DNA of 64,000 nt from Craspedostauros australis. Taxonomy: Eukaryota > Bacillariophyta > Bacillariophyceae > Mastogloiales > Achnanthaceae. A model generated the notes under the pieces. The model saw nothing but the letters and a program-made list of their open reading frames with translations, was not told the DNA's origin and did no database searches. Below, in pieces: positions 11,731-23,103 of this stretch. Location: the NCBI GenBank assembly GCA_026770025.1, contig JAMXDE010000017.1:682001-746000 (forward strand), read 5' to 3'. The first letter of the stretch is position 1. Each line of letters starts with the position of its first letter. The position numbers and the translations under genes were made by a program.

Positions 11731-11733
11731 TAG

Positions 11734-14183
11734 GCAGTCTGGGCTCCGCTTCGGCTCTACTTCGTGAAGAGACATTGGTTCGTCTCACCGCGCTCGTGGC
11801 GACGAGACGGATCAAACACGCCTTGGATGGGCCCGCGGAAGAATGCTCCTCTTTGGTTGCATCATCGTAGCAGCAGCAACAGCAGCAGCAGCGCTCAGAA
11901 TGCAACCGACCTCCTTGTACCAGCATGTACTGGTACCAACCAACCAATTCAATCAATGTCATATATAATAATTGGGATCATGAGCATCGCTTCTCATGGC
12001 CCGATCAAGTCTGCAGCTTCGTGTGTTTAAGCACTGCCTCGCGACGATCCATAAAGAATGGGCCCGTATCAGCGCGGATGAAATAACTGCGGCGCATCGC
12101 GTCTCGCCGGGCCAAAGCACAGTCTTGCGAGGCGACGCAGGACGCGGTGCTTGCCCATGTCGCATAACAGCCATCATCCTTGTCATAACATACAGCCTAC
12201 ACAATACGAGTAAGCCCAAACGCTATAGAGAAAGCAGAAGTTTGCGTGCTTATCTGTACCGAACATTGTTAGGTATGCTGCTGCTGTCATCATCATTCCA
12301 CCCATTTCACATCGGCCGATGGCGGCCCTCGTCTCCACGCTTCGGCGGGATCCTCTTCTTGCTCGCACCGGAATGCCGCACTTGCGCCGAACCAGAGGCT
12401 GTTATCGGGCGGACCAAGTGAAAATGATGTCTGTTGGTGGCAGCTCTCCCAACGAGTTATGCATGCCTTCATCTCGGTCTGCCTTCGAGCACGTGCCGCC
12501 TTTGTTGCGCGAGTAGTCGTAATCGTGGACGATTAAGTGAAGTCCCAAGCTTTCCTCGCAGCACGCACCCTTGGGGCATGCTGAGCCGAGCTGAGGCGGC
12601 AAGCTGCAAGGCAATCATGTCGCCCCATGGGTTGGTTCCGCAGGAACGGTATCCCATGTCGGTGATGTGAGTGGTAGTGGCAGTGGTAGTGGACAGCATC
12701 ATCGTCACTTGAGCAACAGGACAGCATTGACACCTGGTCCCATTGTCGGTATCACTATCTGTTGGTGAGCATTTGCCGTTGTGTTCATCTGTTCGCCAAC
12801 GTAATGACACTTCTCCCCCCACACGTGCACAAACTGCTCTACTCCGACGAGGACCCTGGACTGGGAATGACTGATGAGAACGACCGATGTGGTCAATGCC
12901 ACCAATTCTTCCGAACAGCGGATGGTGGGGATCGTCTGCCGACTTCTCTCTCTCTCTCTCTCTCTCTTGTGGAGGGCATCATCAGCTTTCCATGCCCAAG
13001 AGCTTGGCATCTGTGGCTCGTAAGCACAATGTTCCTGCTGCCATTACGAGTAGCTCGTAGCGATGGCAAATGGGGCTCAACGATGTTCTAGTGGATGATG
13101 CCAGTTGCAACGACAGTCACTTGCCCGGTACGAGGATGTCCCAATAGCCATTTTACCCAAGGGTATCCAGCCAACATCTATGGCACCGGACCTTGCCCAT
13201 GTTCGCATTTGGCCACGCAAACAGCCTTGGGTCATCATACCATGCTGCTTCGGAGTGCGTAGTCGTGTGAGAGCGTCGCAAAGTAGAGTTTTAACTTGTT
13301 ATCCAAATGGTCAGGACTTTCGTGGGCAATGATGCGCATGCGAGAACAATCGCGCAGGTTGGGACGTCTCCGCGTGCACGAATCGAGATGATGGCGGCGC
13401 CAGCCCAGCGGCTCATCTCGGAGCGCTTCCTCGTGCAAGGTGTTGGCGGTGCCGCTGCCATTCCAAAAATGTTCTAGATGATCTCTATTTCGCCTCGCGA
13501 GAACAGCACCCTCCGATAGAAGCACCCCAACCCCTGTGGCGGCACGTGCCACGACTTTTCTGGAGAGATCTCTCCCCTCACGGCGATATAGCCGTGGGCG
13601 AAGGAACCAAATGCTGGCCCTTCTCTGGATTGATGCGCACTCAGCACCCGCTCTATGGTGTCCCTGTCCAGAGAGCCAGCCATCGGTGCCGAGTATTCAT
13701 ATCGCGCTGCCTTGGATGTGTTATCATCGTCAGCTAATGTCATTTTTATTTGCAGTTGTGGACGACATCATCACCGATTGCAATGCTTCTGGCGGATTGC
13801 ATAGAACGGGCTGCTTCTCACGAGAAACATCAGTATGCACATGCTCCCGCATGGATGCTCGTACTCTGTGAAGATCGAAGTGTGCGTGTGTGCATCTGAC
13901 GTGATCTCCTCGTGTCGCTTAGGCACATTTCGCCGCGTCGCGCCACACCAGCAACGCATCACGAATTGATCATTTCGTCCAGAGACCGTCTCGGCGAAAA
14001 GCTGGCGAGGGCAGAGCATGCCACACCTTCATTGCGCTGTATTGCATAATATAATGCCCACCATGCCTGCCGCACTTTGCTTGGTGACACCGTTGGTGAG
14101 ACAAATACACCCAGCGCATCCACCGAACGCCGAAGAGCGGGATAACGGCGGCGGCGCCAATGGCGGCGAAGGTGGTGAAATGG
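11734..14183. other. Gene-poor stretch
   Basis: About 2.4 kb without a recognisable gene. It contains an AT-rich patch at about 11958-11975, (CAG)-like repeats at about 11868-11893, a TC tract at 12945-12967, and TACTCGTA-type octamers at 12205-12212 and 13045-13052. A minus-strand frame at 13474-13743 (89 codons) looks moderately protein-like but has no recognisable domain. Confidence 0.5.
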
Positions 14184-15218
14184 TCACCGACGCCGACAAG
14201 GCAACCGCCGGATCATTTCCTCGACTATCTCTGCCTGATTGTCGTCGTCCGCGAGATGCAGCTGTATCTGTTCATCAACACGAAAGGCATGGAAATCAAT
14301 CTTCTGCGAATTCAGCAACAGTTTGACGACATTCCAACGCTTGTTGTCGTACGCAGCTCGCAACGGCGTCTCTCCCAGCAGGTTCTTTCGGTTGACATCG
14401 ATCGTGTCGCACGCCAGAAGGCAGTCCACAATCTCATACTTCCCGCCTCGGCACAGGCCTATCAGCGGCGTGTCACCGGCATACGGACACTGGCAGTTGA
14501 CGTCGACATCGTCTCTTGATACGAGGTACCGTATGACCGGCAGACGCTGCATGCGGCAGGCCTCATCGAACGGCGTGCAACCGTCCTCGTCACGTGCGTT
14601 GATGTCCACGCAGTGATGCTGGAGGATGTATTTGAGGATGTCCAGATGCCCAAACAGGCAGGCCGTGTGCAACGGGCTCAGCCGCCCAGGACGAAATACG
14701 CTTTCTGTATCCACCAATCCGGTTTGCAGCAGATACGTGACGGCCCCCCAATGTCCCAAGTCGCTCGCGTTATCCAACGGCATGGCGCCATTCTCGTCGG
14801 GGATATTGACTTGCAAATCGCTGTTCGCGACGAACATCTTCACCATCTCAATGTGATTGTTCAGGCAGGCCCAGTGCAACGGCGTCGTCCCATCATCGGC
14901 CTGAGCGTTGAGGTCGGCATCGCAGGACGTGATGAGGTATGCGGCCACATCCAGCGTCCCGACTTGGCATGCTCGATGCAGCAGACTCAGGCCGCTGCCA
15001 TCTCGAACATCGGTGCAGCGCTGCGTCTTGCGTGTCGCAGCGAGCGCCTCCTTTGGGGTCGATGAGTGTTGCTGTCGATCTGGTTGTTCATCCTGTTGTT
15101 CATCTTGCTGTTGCTGCTGTTGCTGCTGCTGCTGCTCCACCCATTGCCTGATGATCGGTATGCATCCATCGACAACCGCCGCGAAGACTTCCTTCTGAGA
15201 TATGCGATGCAAGGACAT
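14184..15218 (-). CDS. Ankyrin-repeat protein with N-terminal polyQ
   Basis: Single exon, 344 residues. Residues about 28-38 are a glutamine run followed by a DEQQDEQPD stretch. From about residue 75 there are seven or so ankyrin repeats of about 33-35 residues, with clear TPLHWACLNNHIEMVK, SPLHTACLFGHLDILKYIL, TPFDEACRMQRLPVIRYLV and TPLIGLCRGGKYEIVDCLL cores. No other domain, membrane segment or signal peptide is visible, so a cytosolic or nuclear protein-binding role is likely. It has the same length and layout as the ankyrin protein at 60088-61122, suggesting one family. The start is the ATG at 15218. Confidence 0.9.
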   Translation of the reverse strand: MSLHRISQKEVFAAVVDGCIPIIRQWVEQQQQQQQQQQDEQQDEQPDRQQHSSTPKEALAATRKTQRCTDVRDGSGLSLLHRACQVGTLDVAAYLITSCDADLNAQADDGTTPLHWACLNNHIEMVKMFVANSDLQVNIPDENGAMPLDNASDLGHWGAVTYLLQTGLVDTESVFRPGRLSPLHTACLFGHLDILKYILQHHCVDINARDEDGCTPFDEACRMQRLPVIRYLVSRDDVDVNCQCPYAGDTPLIGLCRGGKYEIVDCLLACDTIDVNRKNLLGETPLRAAYDNKRWNVVKLLLNSQKIDFHAFRVDEQIQLHLADDDNQAEIVEEMIRRLPCRRR

Positions 15219-16215
15219 GCGCGCATGTGATGTGGATCCTCGGTCAGGAAAGGAAAGGAATGGTAGGAATGGAGAGAGGGAAAGGAGGAAGATGGAGACG
15301 ACGGAGGTATAATACGTATGTATGGTATAGAGTATACAGGTAAACGAATGGGAGATGGTGGCAGGGCCAATGGAAGGCGGAGCAGGTATGGTATCTTCGC
15401 CCCGGTTGCCCCTCTTGTGTGTTGTGTCGTTCCGGGTACGATTCGTGCGATCCTTGTCATCGCGAACACATGACTGACTGCCGTGTTGTGTGTCGAGAGG
15501 GGCGTCAGAAGTCTACGCTATTATAGATAGATGTAGACATGAATACCACTCAAATTCTGCACGCGCCATGCCGTACCAATTTGTCGCAGCGTTGTGCTCC
15601 AGCTAACCGTAATTGTGATGATGGTGCCACAACTGGAACTGAACCAGCAACGACGATGGCAACGATGCCCCAATACTCTCCAAGCTGTTGTTGCACACAG
15701 TCATGCACACATGCATGTCGGCACGCAAGCAAACTGCACCAACGACAACTTCATCCATTCCTTCGTCTTGTAGTCGTGCCAACGCGAGTGAGAGGTGGAT
15801 GGAAACGATGGCCTTCTGGTTGCGTCGCGCAAGCACAAGCTGTTTCAGGCTCGACCACAGCAACACCTCTCGACTTTGCGCGGTGATACCGGGTCAGCAC
15901 GAGTAGGTCGTATGTGGGCATGCCAGCACACAACCCTGTCTATTGGTATGTGTCGCAAGTGTTGGTGCAATGTGTAGAGAACTCGTGCAATAGGAAGCAA
16001 TCTCGACGGAATAGTGTACTGGGGTACGAGCAGAGTACGTCCCTTACATAGTATTCTATTATACAAAATAATACTATCTTCAACTCAAAATTTAACATCC
16101 TACTCGCATATGTACCATACACAACACCAATGTGCTGCTATGTCATGACTTCGCTGGAACGAATACTCTTGTTGTCGTAGTGTACAGGACTTTCCGTCAC
16201 GTATCTGCACCGCGG
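15219..16215. other. Intergenic
   Basis: No gene recognised. The part next to 15219 is the promoter side of the ankyrin gene. Near the other end, about 16048-16085, an AT-rich patch (TATTCTATTATACAAAATAA) lies just past the stop of the next minus-strand gene. Confidence 0.5.
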
Positions 16216-17424
16216 TTATGCTGCAGGCGCGAGAGATGGCAACAAGTCGCTTGCGGTCGTCAATTCGATGCTTCCGTCGGTATCGGTGGTGGGGCGGATA
16301 CCGATACATTCCAAGATGGCAGAGGCGCTGCCGTGGAAGAAATCGGATTGCATCAGCTGGCTATTGCTGCGCACGGTGCCTGTACCGGTGCGGTGATGAA
16401 TGCCACCATCGTCTTCGTCTGTGGGATCATCAATGGTGTGGATCATTTCGCTTCCGGTTTGGGTAGCAGCTGATGCTGCTGACTGCGGCGACCGTGACGA
16501 TGAAGCGCTGGTTGCATCGCTTGAACCGAAGCTGTCGGCGGTCTCAGTGGTGGCGTCGGCAGCTGCCGTCCATGATGACAGCAGGAAGTAGACGCGATGG
16601 CAGCAAAGGTAGGCGTCGCGAATGTCATCCAAGCAGAACGAAACATGCGCCAGATTATTCCAGATCCCGAGCATGCGGGCTGGGTCGGATTGCCATTCTT
16701 TGCTACCGGATGCAGCAAAGAGCTGCTGCGAGCGCTTGTACAGGGTCTTGGCACGCTGCAGCAAGGGGGTGCGCTGATCCCTGGGGCATTGGCTGCACAT
16801 GGCACGGTCATGGAACATGAGCCCGATGTTGTAGACCAGGATGCTGGAAAGGGAGTGCAAGTTGGTCTGCATCTGCTTGCAGATGAGCTCCTGGTTGCAG
16901 GAAGAATCATCGTGGCTGATGGACGCAAAGGGTGTCGTGAGAACGACCCTGCGTGCTTGGCGGTAGGAAAAGATGGAGGCCGGTGCGATGGCGTCGTCGA
17001 GAGTGATGAGCGGAGTCTCGATGCCGAAGACCTCGACGTCCACCGGCTGATCAGCATCGTTGGGAGAGCTCGATCTGCGAATGAGCTTGCGGAGGGTCTG
17101 GAGGATGGTGGAGAAGATCTCGTTGGCCGCGGAGTACTCGCCTTGCAGCATTACATCGACGCCCTGGTTGATGCTCTCGGTGATGAAGATGAGTTGCCTC
17201 TGGTAGACCCTGATGCGTATCTGCGTCTGGTTGGTTTGCGGCCGACAGGTCGTGGATGCGGTTGGGTAGGGTGCCGAGCGGAATCCCTGAGATGGCGACG
17301 GCGTTTCCGATGAAACACGGTCGTAATCGCAATCGCAATCGCAGTCCATCACGGGTGACTTTTGATCGGGTACCTCCGTTGAGGTTTGATGATGCATTGG
17401 GGTTGTTTCTGTGATGTAGACCAT
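16216..17424 (-). CDS. Unrecognised helical (TPR-like) protein
   Basis: Single exon, 402 residues. After a disordered N-terminus with a (DC)n run (CDCDCDCDYD, residues about 29-38), residues about 75-290 are helical. They include ESINQGVDVMLQGEYSAANEIFSTILQTLRKL and SILVYNIGLMFHDRA, which resemble a pattern I associate with stramenopile proteins built of TPR-like helices. The last 100 residues are rich in Ser, Ala and Thr. No catalytic motif is visible, so no function is given. Long mirror frames exist on the + strand (16597-17313), but the minus frame has the better start and residue pattern. Confidence 0.65.
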   Translation of the reverse strand: MVYITETTPMHHQTSTEVPDQKSPVMDCDCDCDYDRVSSETPSPSQGFRSAPYPTASTTCRPQTNQTQIRIRVYQRQLIFITESINQGVDVMLQGEYSAANEIFSTILQTLRKLIRRSSSPNDADQPVDVEVFGIETPLITLDDAIAPASIFSYRQARRVVLTTPFASISHDDSSCNQELICKQMQTNLHSLSSILVYNIGLMFHDRAMCSQCPRDQRTPLLQRAKTLYKRSQQLFAASGSKEWQSDPARMLGIWNNLAHVSFCLDDIRDAYLCCHRVYFLLSSWTAAADATTETADSFGSSDATSASSSRSPQSAASAATQTGSEMIHTIDDPTDEDDGGIHHRTGTGTVRSNSQLMQSDFFHGSASAILECIGIRPTTDTDGSIELTTASDLLPSLAPAA

Positions 17425-19307
17425 GGTTGTTGATTGTCTGGAAAGATGAATCGACGGAGAGTGATAGAGTGTTGACGGTTAGCTTTTTGTGTGTTGTCGT
17501 TTTATGGTGATTTGGTTTTATGAGGATGAAAGAAGACAGGATCATCTGCGAAACATGACATGCAGCACACGACAATCAAGCACGTCATTGGGATCACGGA
17601 ACTTGTACACAAGAACAGCGCACTCGTCCTCGTGTACACTCTGCACAAACAAGTGCGGACCAGGGTACACGCATCATCCACATCTTCGGGTACAAGGACA
17701 AGAAGCAAAGAGGAGAACAGCCAGAACTGCGATGGCCAGGTTGGGTAAATAGTGACGATGTGTGGGTACCGGTTCTGGGCACGATTACGTAGTCGTAGCA
17801 CGCATGGGCGCGAGTTGCTCCACCGGCACTCTCCTCTCCTCCGCTTCACACCTCATCTTGTTCCGATCGAATCAATTACGTATGGCATGGTACACTTTCT
17901 GCATTGTGCGGTGTCCTTTCCGCGTTGTGGAATCGGCAGAACTTCGGGCAGGTGGAGAATTACGCATGTGATCATCCAAGTTGGATGCTCTCCGCTTGAG
18001 CGCAAAGGTACGAGCACCAAGAGGGCAGGTTTTGGGAGATGAAGCGTTGCGCTTGGTGCCGCCCCTCGTGGAGCAAACGACAACAGTCCCTACCGTGGTT
18101 GGGCAAAGCGAATCAACCGCCACGCTTTGTTCGGAACGTTTGCGCTTGTGATCTTACGGGCGTCGCGAAACGCGACTGTTTATGACCCTGTTCCGCATTG
18201 GGAATTCCGTGATCGTAACTTCCCTTGATAGCGTGTACCAGACCAACGCGATAGCCGCAATGTGCAAACACCACTCATCTGTTCCGATGCGACACCTTCG
18301 ACGATTAAATTTTGGCTTCACCACTGACCGTCATCGTCTCGTGGAAGTACGCGTGTGTCACTTGTGGCCATTTTGGCTCGCAGACAGAGAAATTGTGAGA
18401 GTTGGGCTTTGCTTTTCAGGATTACGTCCGGTTCGCCAAATCTTGAATTAGTCGGATAGCACGAAGCATCGCCAACGAAGGCATAATCTGTGAACGCGGG
18501 ATGAGGTTGCGCTAAGTGTCCTCTGACATTCTGTGCCGAATGCCAAAGGGCGCAATAGGCTCGCGAGAACGCGAGTAAGACCAGCCTGGGCAACAATGAT
18601 GCAAGTTTGTCAGTATTTGGTAAAAAAACAAAAAGCGGATACCAGCGCGAAAAGTACGGATTGATTTGCCTTGTTTACGTGTTTGAATTGCGGAGAGCTA
18701 ATGATTCATGCGATGCGTCCAAGACTGTCGCAACGACATGTAGTTTGTCCAATCAGAAGTGAGGACTATTGCATCGCGGAATTGTGTCCGAGTGGTCGGT
18801 TTGGCACGAAGACAAATGCCCCGAAGTTCGCGCACCAGCGTGTTTCTGTTGGCTTCAAAGGAACAGCACGCCAAAGTCACAATGGCCGCAATGGGCGCGA
18901 TGGCGCAAAGCGTGAAGGGCTGGATCTGAAAAAGAGAGGAAGGCCACGGACATCGCGAAGTCACCAAGAAAGAGAGCAATGCAGCGCAACTGAGGACTGT
19001 TCCTCGCGCGCACAGTGGAGGCAAAAACAAGTTCTCTTCCGCCCTCCATCCATCCATCCATCATCACCATCATCGGACTTTGTCAACTCATCTCTGTGGA
19101 TTGCGACCGCACTTGTGTTGATCACCATCCATCCATCCGTTCATCAGTCAATCGATCGATCAATCGATCAAGTTGAATGCCTGTTGGCCCTTGCGAGTGA
19201 AGCCGCCATTTGCCGCCGACACCACCACCACCACCACCAACAACAACAACCGACCAAGAAGAACAACAACCGACCAAGAAGAACCTGCCACCACCACGTA
19301 ACTGACC
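17425..19307. other. Intergenic, between divergent genes
   Basis: This separates the minus gene at 17424 from the + kinase at 19308, so it should hold two promoters. No gene was recognised. The last 300 bases carry CCATCCATC, ATCGATCA and CACCACCAC/CAACAACAAC simple repeats (19045-19280). Confidence 0.5.
19045..19280. repeat. Simple-sequence leader upstream of kinase
   Basis: (CCAT)n at 19046-19064 and 19127-19140, ATCGATCA repeats at about 19146-19168, and (CAC)n/(CAA)n plus a duplicated CAACCGACCAAGAAGAA unit at 19218-19284. Confidence 0.7.
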
Positions 19308-20724
19308 ATGCTGCCGCTCGACTTGGATGTGTGCCAGAAGGCAAGCCGGTACGCCACGCGCGTGTGCCAGGAGATGACGAAGCGCTCGTCGCTGATCAAG
19401 GACCTGCGCGATGACTGCATACCGTACTTCGAACGCGAGGAGATCATGCCGTACCTGGGCGACCGGCTGGGCAAGGGCGGCTTCAACTCCGTCTACGAGC
19501 TGGACAAGATCGAGCTGGACTCCAGCGCGGTGGCCAACAACCCAAACAACCCAAACACCAGCCCGGAGCAGGAGGAGATGAGGCAGCAGGTGGCCAGCCG
19601 CACCATGAGCTCGTCCTACGCCGTCAAGTTCCTCAACGAGACCGCCATGGGCAACGCCAACGAGTTCTGCAACGGCGCCGCCGATCTCCTCCTCGAGGCC
19701 AAGTACCTCAGCGCCTTGGCCAGCCATCCGCATGCCTCCATCATCACGCTGCACGGCGTCGCTGCTGCGGGGGCCGCCGGCTTCGCCACGGGCCAGATGG
19801 GAGGCTACTTCCTCGTCATCGACCGCCTCTACGACACCCTCGACAAGCGCATCGATGTCTGGAAGGAGCTCAAGCGACGCAAGCTCCGCAATGCCGGGTC
19901 GGGCCACAACATCAAGCTCCTGCAGGCGCTCTTCCTGCAGAGAGTGCAGGTCGCCATGGACATCGCCTCTGCCATCCGCCACCTGCATCGATTGCAGATC
20001 GTCTTTCGAGATTTGAAGCCTGACAATGGTGAGTATATCATACATGTACACCATACATGTACGAGTATGCCCCGATCGACGTCCGCTTGTGTCAATACTT
20101 CATCCGACCATCTGCCAAGTCCATCCTGCAGTACTCCTCACACATTTGTTCGCACTTGGGCTCACCAATCCCATTCATACTCTACATATAACACCCCTCG
20201 CGCCTCATCTCCCATTATCAATCCAATGTTGCGCACTGCATTGCGCAGTCGGTTTCGACTTCGATGGACAAGTCAAGCTGTTCGATTTCGGTCTGGCCAA
20301 GGAACTCGACCCTCTGCAGCGCACATCGGACGGCATGTACGAAATGTCCGGCGGAACGGGATCGCGTCGTTTCATGGCGCCCGAAGTCGCGCTCGGTGAG
20401 CCCTACAACCTCAGCGCGGACATCTACTCCTTCGCCATCCTCCTATGGGAGCTCGTCGCGCTCGAGAAGGCATTCGGCAAGCTGTCGCAGGAGGAGCACA
20501 AGCACCGCGTCATCCAGAACAACGACCGCCCGCCGCTCAAGAAGGAATGGACCAAGGAGATCTGCAACCTCCTGCAGCTCTGCTGGCATCGTGACCCCAC
20601 CGCCCGCGTCAGCGCCAAGGACCTCTACAAGAACCTCAAGGACCAGGTCAACGAGTACTACGAGAAGGGATTCTACGCGTCCGCCACCGTCGATGATCTC
20701 ACCGAGAAGCGATTGTGCATCTAA
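19308..20724 (+). CDS. Protein kinase (TKL/Ser-Thr type), two exons
   Basis: Exons 19308-20028 and 20249-20724 join at AATG|TC. The intron is 20029-20248 (GTGAGT to GCGCAG). The product is about 398 residues. Kinase motifs in order are the Gly-rich loop GKGGFNSVYEL (about 54-64), YAVKFL (the Lys that anchors ATP), FRDLKPDN (catalytic loop, Phe in place of the usual His before RD), FDFGLAKE (metal-binding Asp), SRRFMAPEVALG (APE) and SADIYSFAILLWEL. The Gly loop and the long insert after it (about 68-105, Asn/Pro/Gln-rich) are unlike metazoan kinases. The C-terminal lobe ending LLQLCWHRDPTARVSA suggests TKL-like kinases. All catalytic residues except the HRD His are present, so it should be active. 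Substrate unknown. Confidence 0.92.
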
Positions 20725-21969
20725 TGCGGATGTCACTATTGGCGTGATGCAGCTGGAGTCCACTGTGTCTCAACCGAGTGTCTCCATCTGCGATGTTGTC
20801 ATGACTACACCTGAATGCGCAACGTGATGGGTAGGCAAGGCGATGAGGTTGTGAATGTCAATTTGAATGTCAGCTTATTCCCGTCTTCGATGCGTTGCCA
20901 TCAGTGGTCTCGATTCAAGTGCGCATCGGAGGCATACAGATACATTCGGTCACTCTGCGCGTGAGCAGTCACACCATGCAGTCACAATGAAGAAAGATAA
21001 TGGAAAATATGTGGAAGGACAGTCGCTGCCGGCATGATCGCAGAGATCATCGGAATGTGTGATGCGAGTTCTGCACGGGTGGAGCATGCTATTTGGAGAG
21101 TTGTACCGATGTGCCATGCTCCGAAAAGCCTGGACAGTGTTGATGGTAATGATAGCAAGGACAGATCTGGTCATTGGATCATTGGATCATGCCGCCCCAC
21201 TCACCCGAGAGATTCATGAATGACACGAACAACGGAAAGTGCGATCGGAGGGAAAGTGGAATGACAAGCGCAAGTGGCACGCCTCGTTCCATACTGACTA
21301 CTCGTACCCCACACATCTTGTTGCGAGTTCGTTGTCGCACAAGGATGGCACTGCTGGTGGACAAAGCACACGCTGCGGATGGATACAGCCGGCGCTGCAA
21401 GAGCAGCCGTGATTGCAGAATTCGAGCAGTCTAATCAATGTCTACAACTACTAACATCATTTGTACAATAACTATAATACCATACTATTACTCTAATTGA
21501 GAAGATGAATCCATCGAATGCCGCTTCACGCTGTTTCTTATTGTGTGCTTATTCAGTCTTGGTATGCATGTCCAAGAATGCCAAACCAACAGCAGTTGTG
21601 AACAGTCGCCCTCGTGGATGCAAGTACATGCATGCCCTCGAACCTCTTCGGAACACTCTACCAGACAAGAAGAGAAAGGAGAAGATTCGGCGCCACGTTT
21701 CGAATCTGAGGAGCTGACGTTTCGCCACATTTATCCGAGAACACGAAGCAACGCACGAGGGCGCGTCACTGCCAAAAAATGATTCCACCCACGCACTCAT
21801 CTTTTGCGACAGCCGATGTTGTTTGATGGTGTGTTTGACGGTGTTCCATCCACAACCAACGCACCAACGACATTGGCACTCTCACTCTCACTCTCACAAC
21901 CGCAATCACTCGACTGCCCACAATCCAATTCCATTCGATTCCATTCAATTGAATAGTGCAAGGTGAACG
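20725..21969. other. Intergenic
   Basis: No recognisable gene. It holds one TACTCGTA at 21299-21306 and an AT-rich patch at about 21450-21490. Just before the next gene there are CACTCTCACTCTCACTCTCAC repeats (about 21876-21898) and CAATTCCATTCGATTCCATTCAATTG repeats (about 21925-21955). Confidence 0.5.
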
Positions 21970-23103
21970 ATGTATTCCTACGGTGTAAGTTCCATGTTCA
22001 GAGGCTCAATGAACAGATCACGGCAGTACCCAGCGGTCGCTGCCTTCCTCTTTTCCATCATGAATCTTCATCCTTCCACAACTGTTGCTTTCTCAGCCAC
22101 CACAAACGCCAATCTCAATGCTAATGCAAACGCCAACGTCAATTCCGCATCGCAGCAAGGTGCCCAATGGTCCAAGGCGGACGTGCTTCACGCGGAAGAA
22201 GTCTACCGCAAGGAGAAGATCCGCCTTCTCGAGGAGATCGAGGAGGCTGGCGGACAGAAGGAGCGCGCCGTCCACATCCATGCCGAGTTCCTGGACCCCA
22301 GCGATCCATCCAACGAGGCCTGGTTGATTGCTGATGATGGCGATGCCACCGACAGCGACACCACCACGGTCACCAAGATCGTCCACTTCCAGCGCCACGG
22401 ACAGGGCTACCACAACCTCCTCGGAGAGCTCATGAAGGACCTCGGCATCAAGCCGCAGATCGCCAGCAACGATCCCACCGAGAATCCGTGGATCCGTCCG
22501 GAGATCGTGGATTCGCCATTGACCGCCTTGGGCGTGGAGCAATGCTCCCAGCAACGCGCGCTTGGATCCAAACTCAACCCGCAGCTCGTCGTCGTCTCGC
22601 CCATGCTGCGTGCCATCCAAACGGCCAAGCTCAGCTTTGCCGATCACTGGACGTTCGATGCCGGCACCGACGAAAAGAAATCCGATCCCATCCCGTGGAT
22701 CGCCCACGAAGGCTGCCGCGAGGAGCTGGGACATCTCGTGTGCAATCGCAGGCGCGTGCGCAGCGAGATCGCAAAGGATGATCCCGAGATCGATCTCAGC
22801 CTGCTGACCACGGAGGAGGACGAGGTGTGGATGGCACCCGGCAACCGCCGTGAAGGCAGCCTCTCCATGGTGGACCGCGCGTACGACTTCCTGGCCGAAT
22901 TCCTCGTCCAGCGTCCTGAGCGCGAGATCGCCGTCGTGGGACATTCCGCGTGGTTGTTCCACATGTGCAACGGCGTCGTGGATTGCAGGAAACGCAATGC
23001 GGACGGCACCATCGGGGAGGAGGAAGATGGCGAGCTCGCCAAGTGGTTCCTCACATCCGAGATCCGATCCATGAAGATGACCTTCACTCTTCCAAAGAAT
23101 TGA
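21970..23103 (+). CDS. Plastid-targeted histidine phosphatase (phosphoglycerate mutase-like)
   Basis: Single exon, 377 residues. A signal-peptide-like segment (AVAAFLFSIMNLHPSTTVAF) with VAF|SATTNAN resembles the bipartite plastid presequence of diatoms. The enzyme domain begins at about residue 130 with KIVHFQRHGQGYHNLLGE, the RHG motif that carries the phosphorylated His. SPLTALGVEQC, VVSPMLRAIQTA (Arg of the phosphate pocket), a Glu region HEGCREELG and the second catalytic His in VVGHSAWLFHM follow. This is the plant-type phosphoglycerate-mutase-like branch of the superfamily. The substrate cannot be told from the sequence. All catalytic positions seem to be kept. Confidence 0.88.
   Translation: MYSYGVSSMFRGSMNRSRQYPAVAAFLFSIMNLHPSTTVAFSATTNANLNANANANVNSASQQGAQWSKADVLHAEEVYRKEKIRLLEEIEEAGGQKERAVHIHAEFLDPSDPSNEAWLIADDGDATDSDTTTVTKIVHFQRHGQGYHNLLGELMKDLGIKPQIASNDPTENPWIRPEIVDSPLTALGVEQCSQQRALGSKLNPQLVVVSPMLRAIQTAKLSFADHWTFDAGTDEKKSDPIPWIAHEGCREELGHLVCNRRRVRSEIAKDDPEIDLSLLTTEEDEVWMAPGNRREGSLSMVDRAYDFLAEFLVQRPEREIAVVGHSAWLFHMCNGVVDCRKRNADGTIGEEEDGELAKWFLTSEIRSMKMTFTLPKN

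Noticed and set aside
13474-13743. 89-codon minus-strand frame with balanced composition
   Set aside because: No domain, no conserved motif and no neighbouring exon that fits; listed only as a possibility.
16597-17313. 238-codon + frame opposite the 16216 gene
   Set aside because: Mirror frame of the minus-strand gene, which has the better start and helical pattern.
18560-18610. GACCAGCCTGGGCAACA, as in the 3' part of 7SL/Alu RNA
   Set aside because: Only this short string matches. No SRP RNA fold, no conserved helix 8 sequence and no polymerase III box could be found around it.
22093-22962. 289-codon minus frame opposite the histidine phosphatase
   Set aside because: Shadow of the phosphatase gene, whose catalytic motifs are unambiguous.
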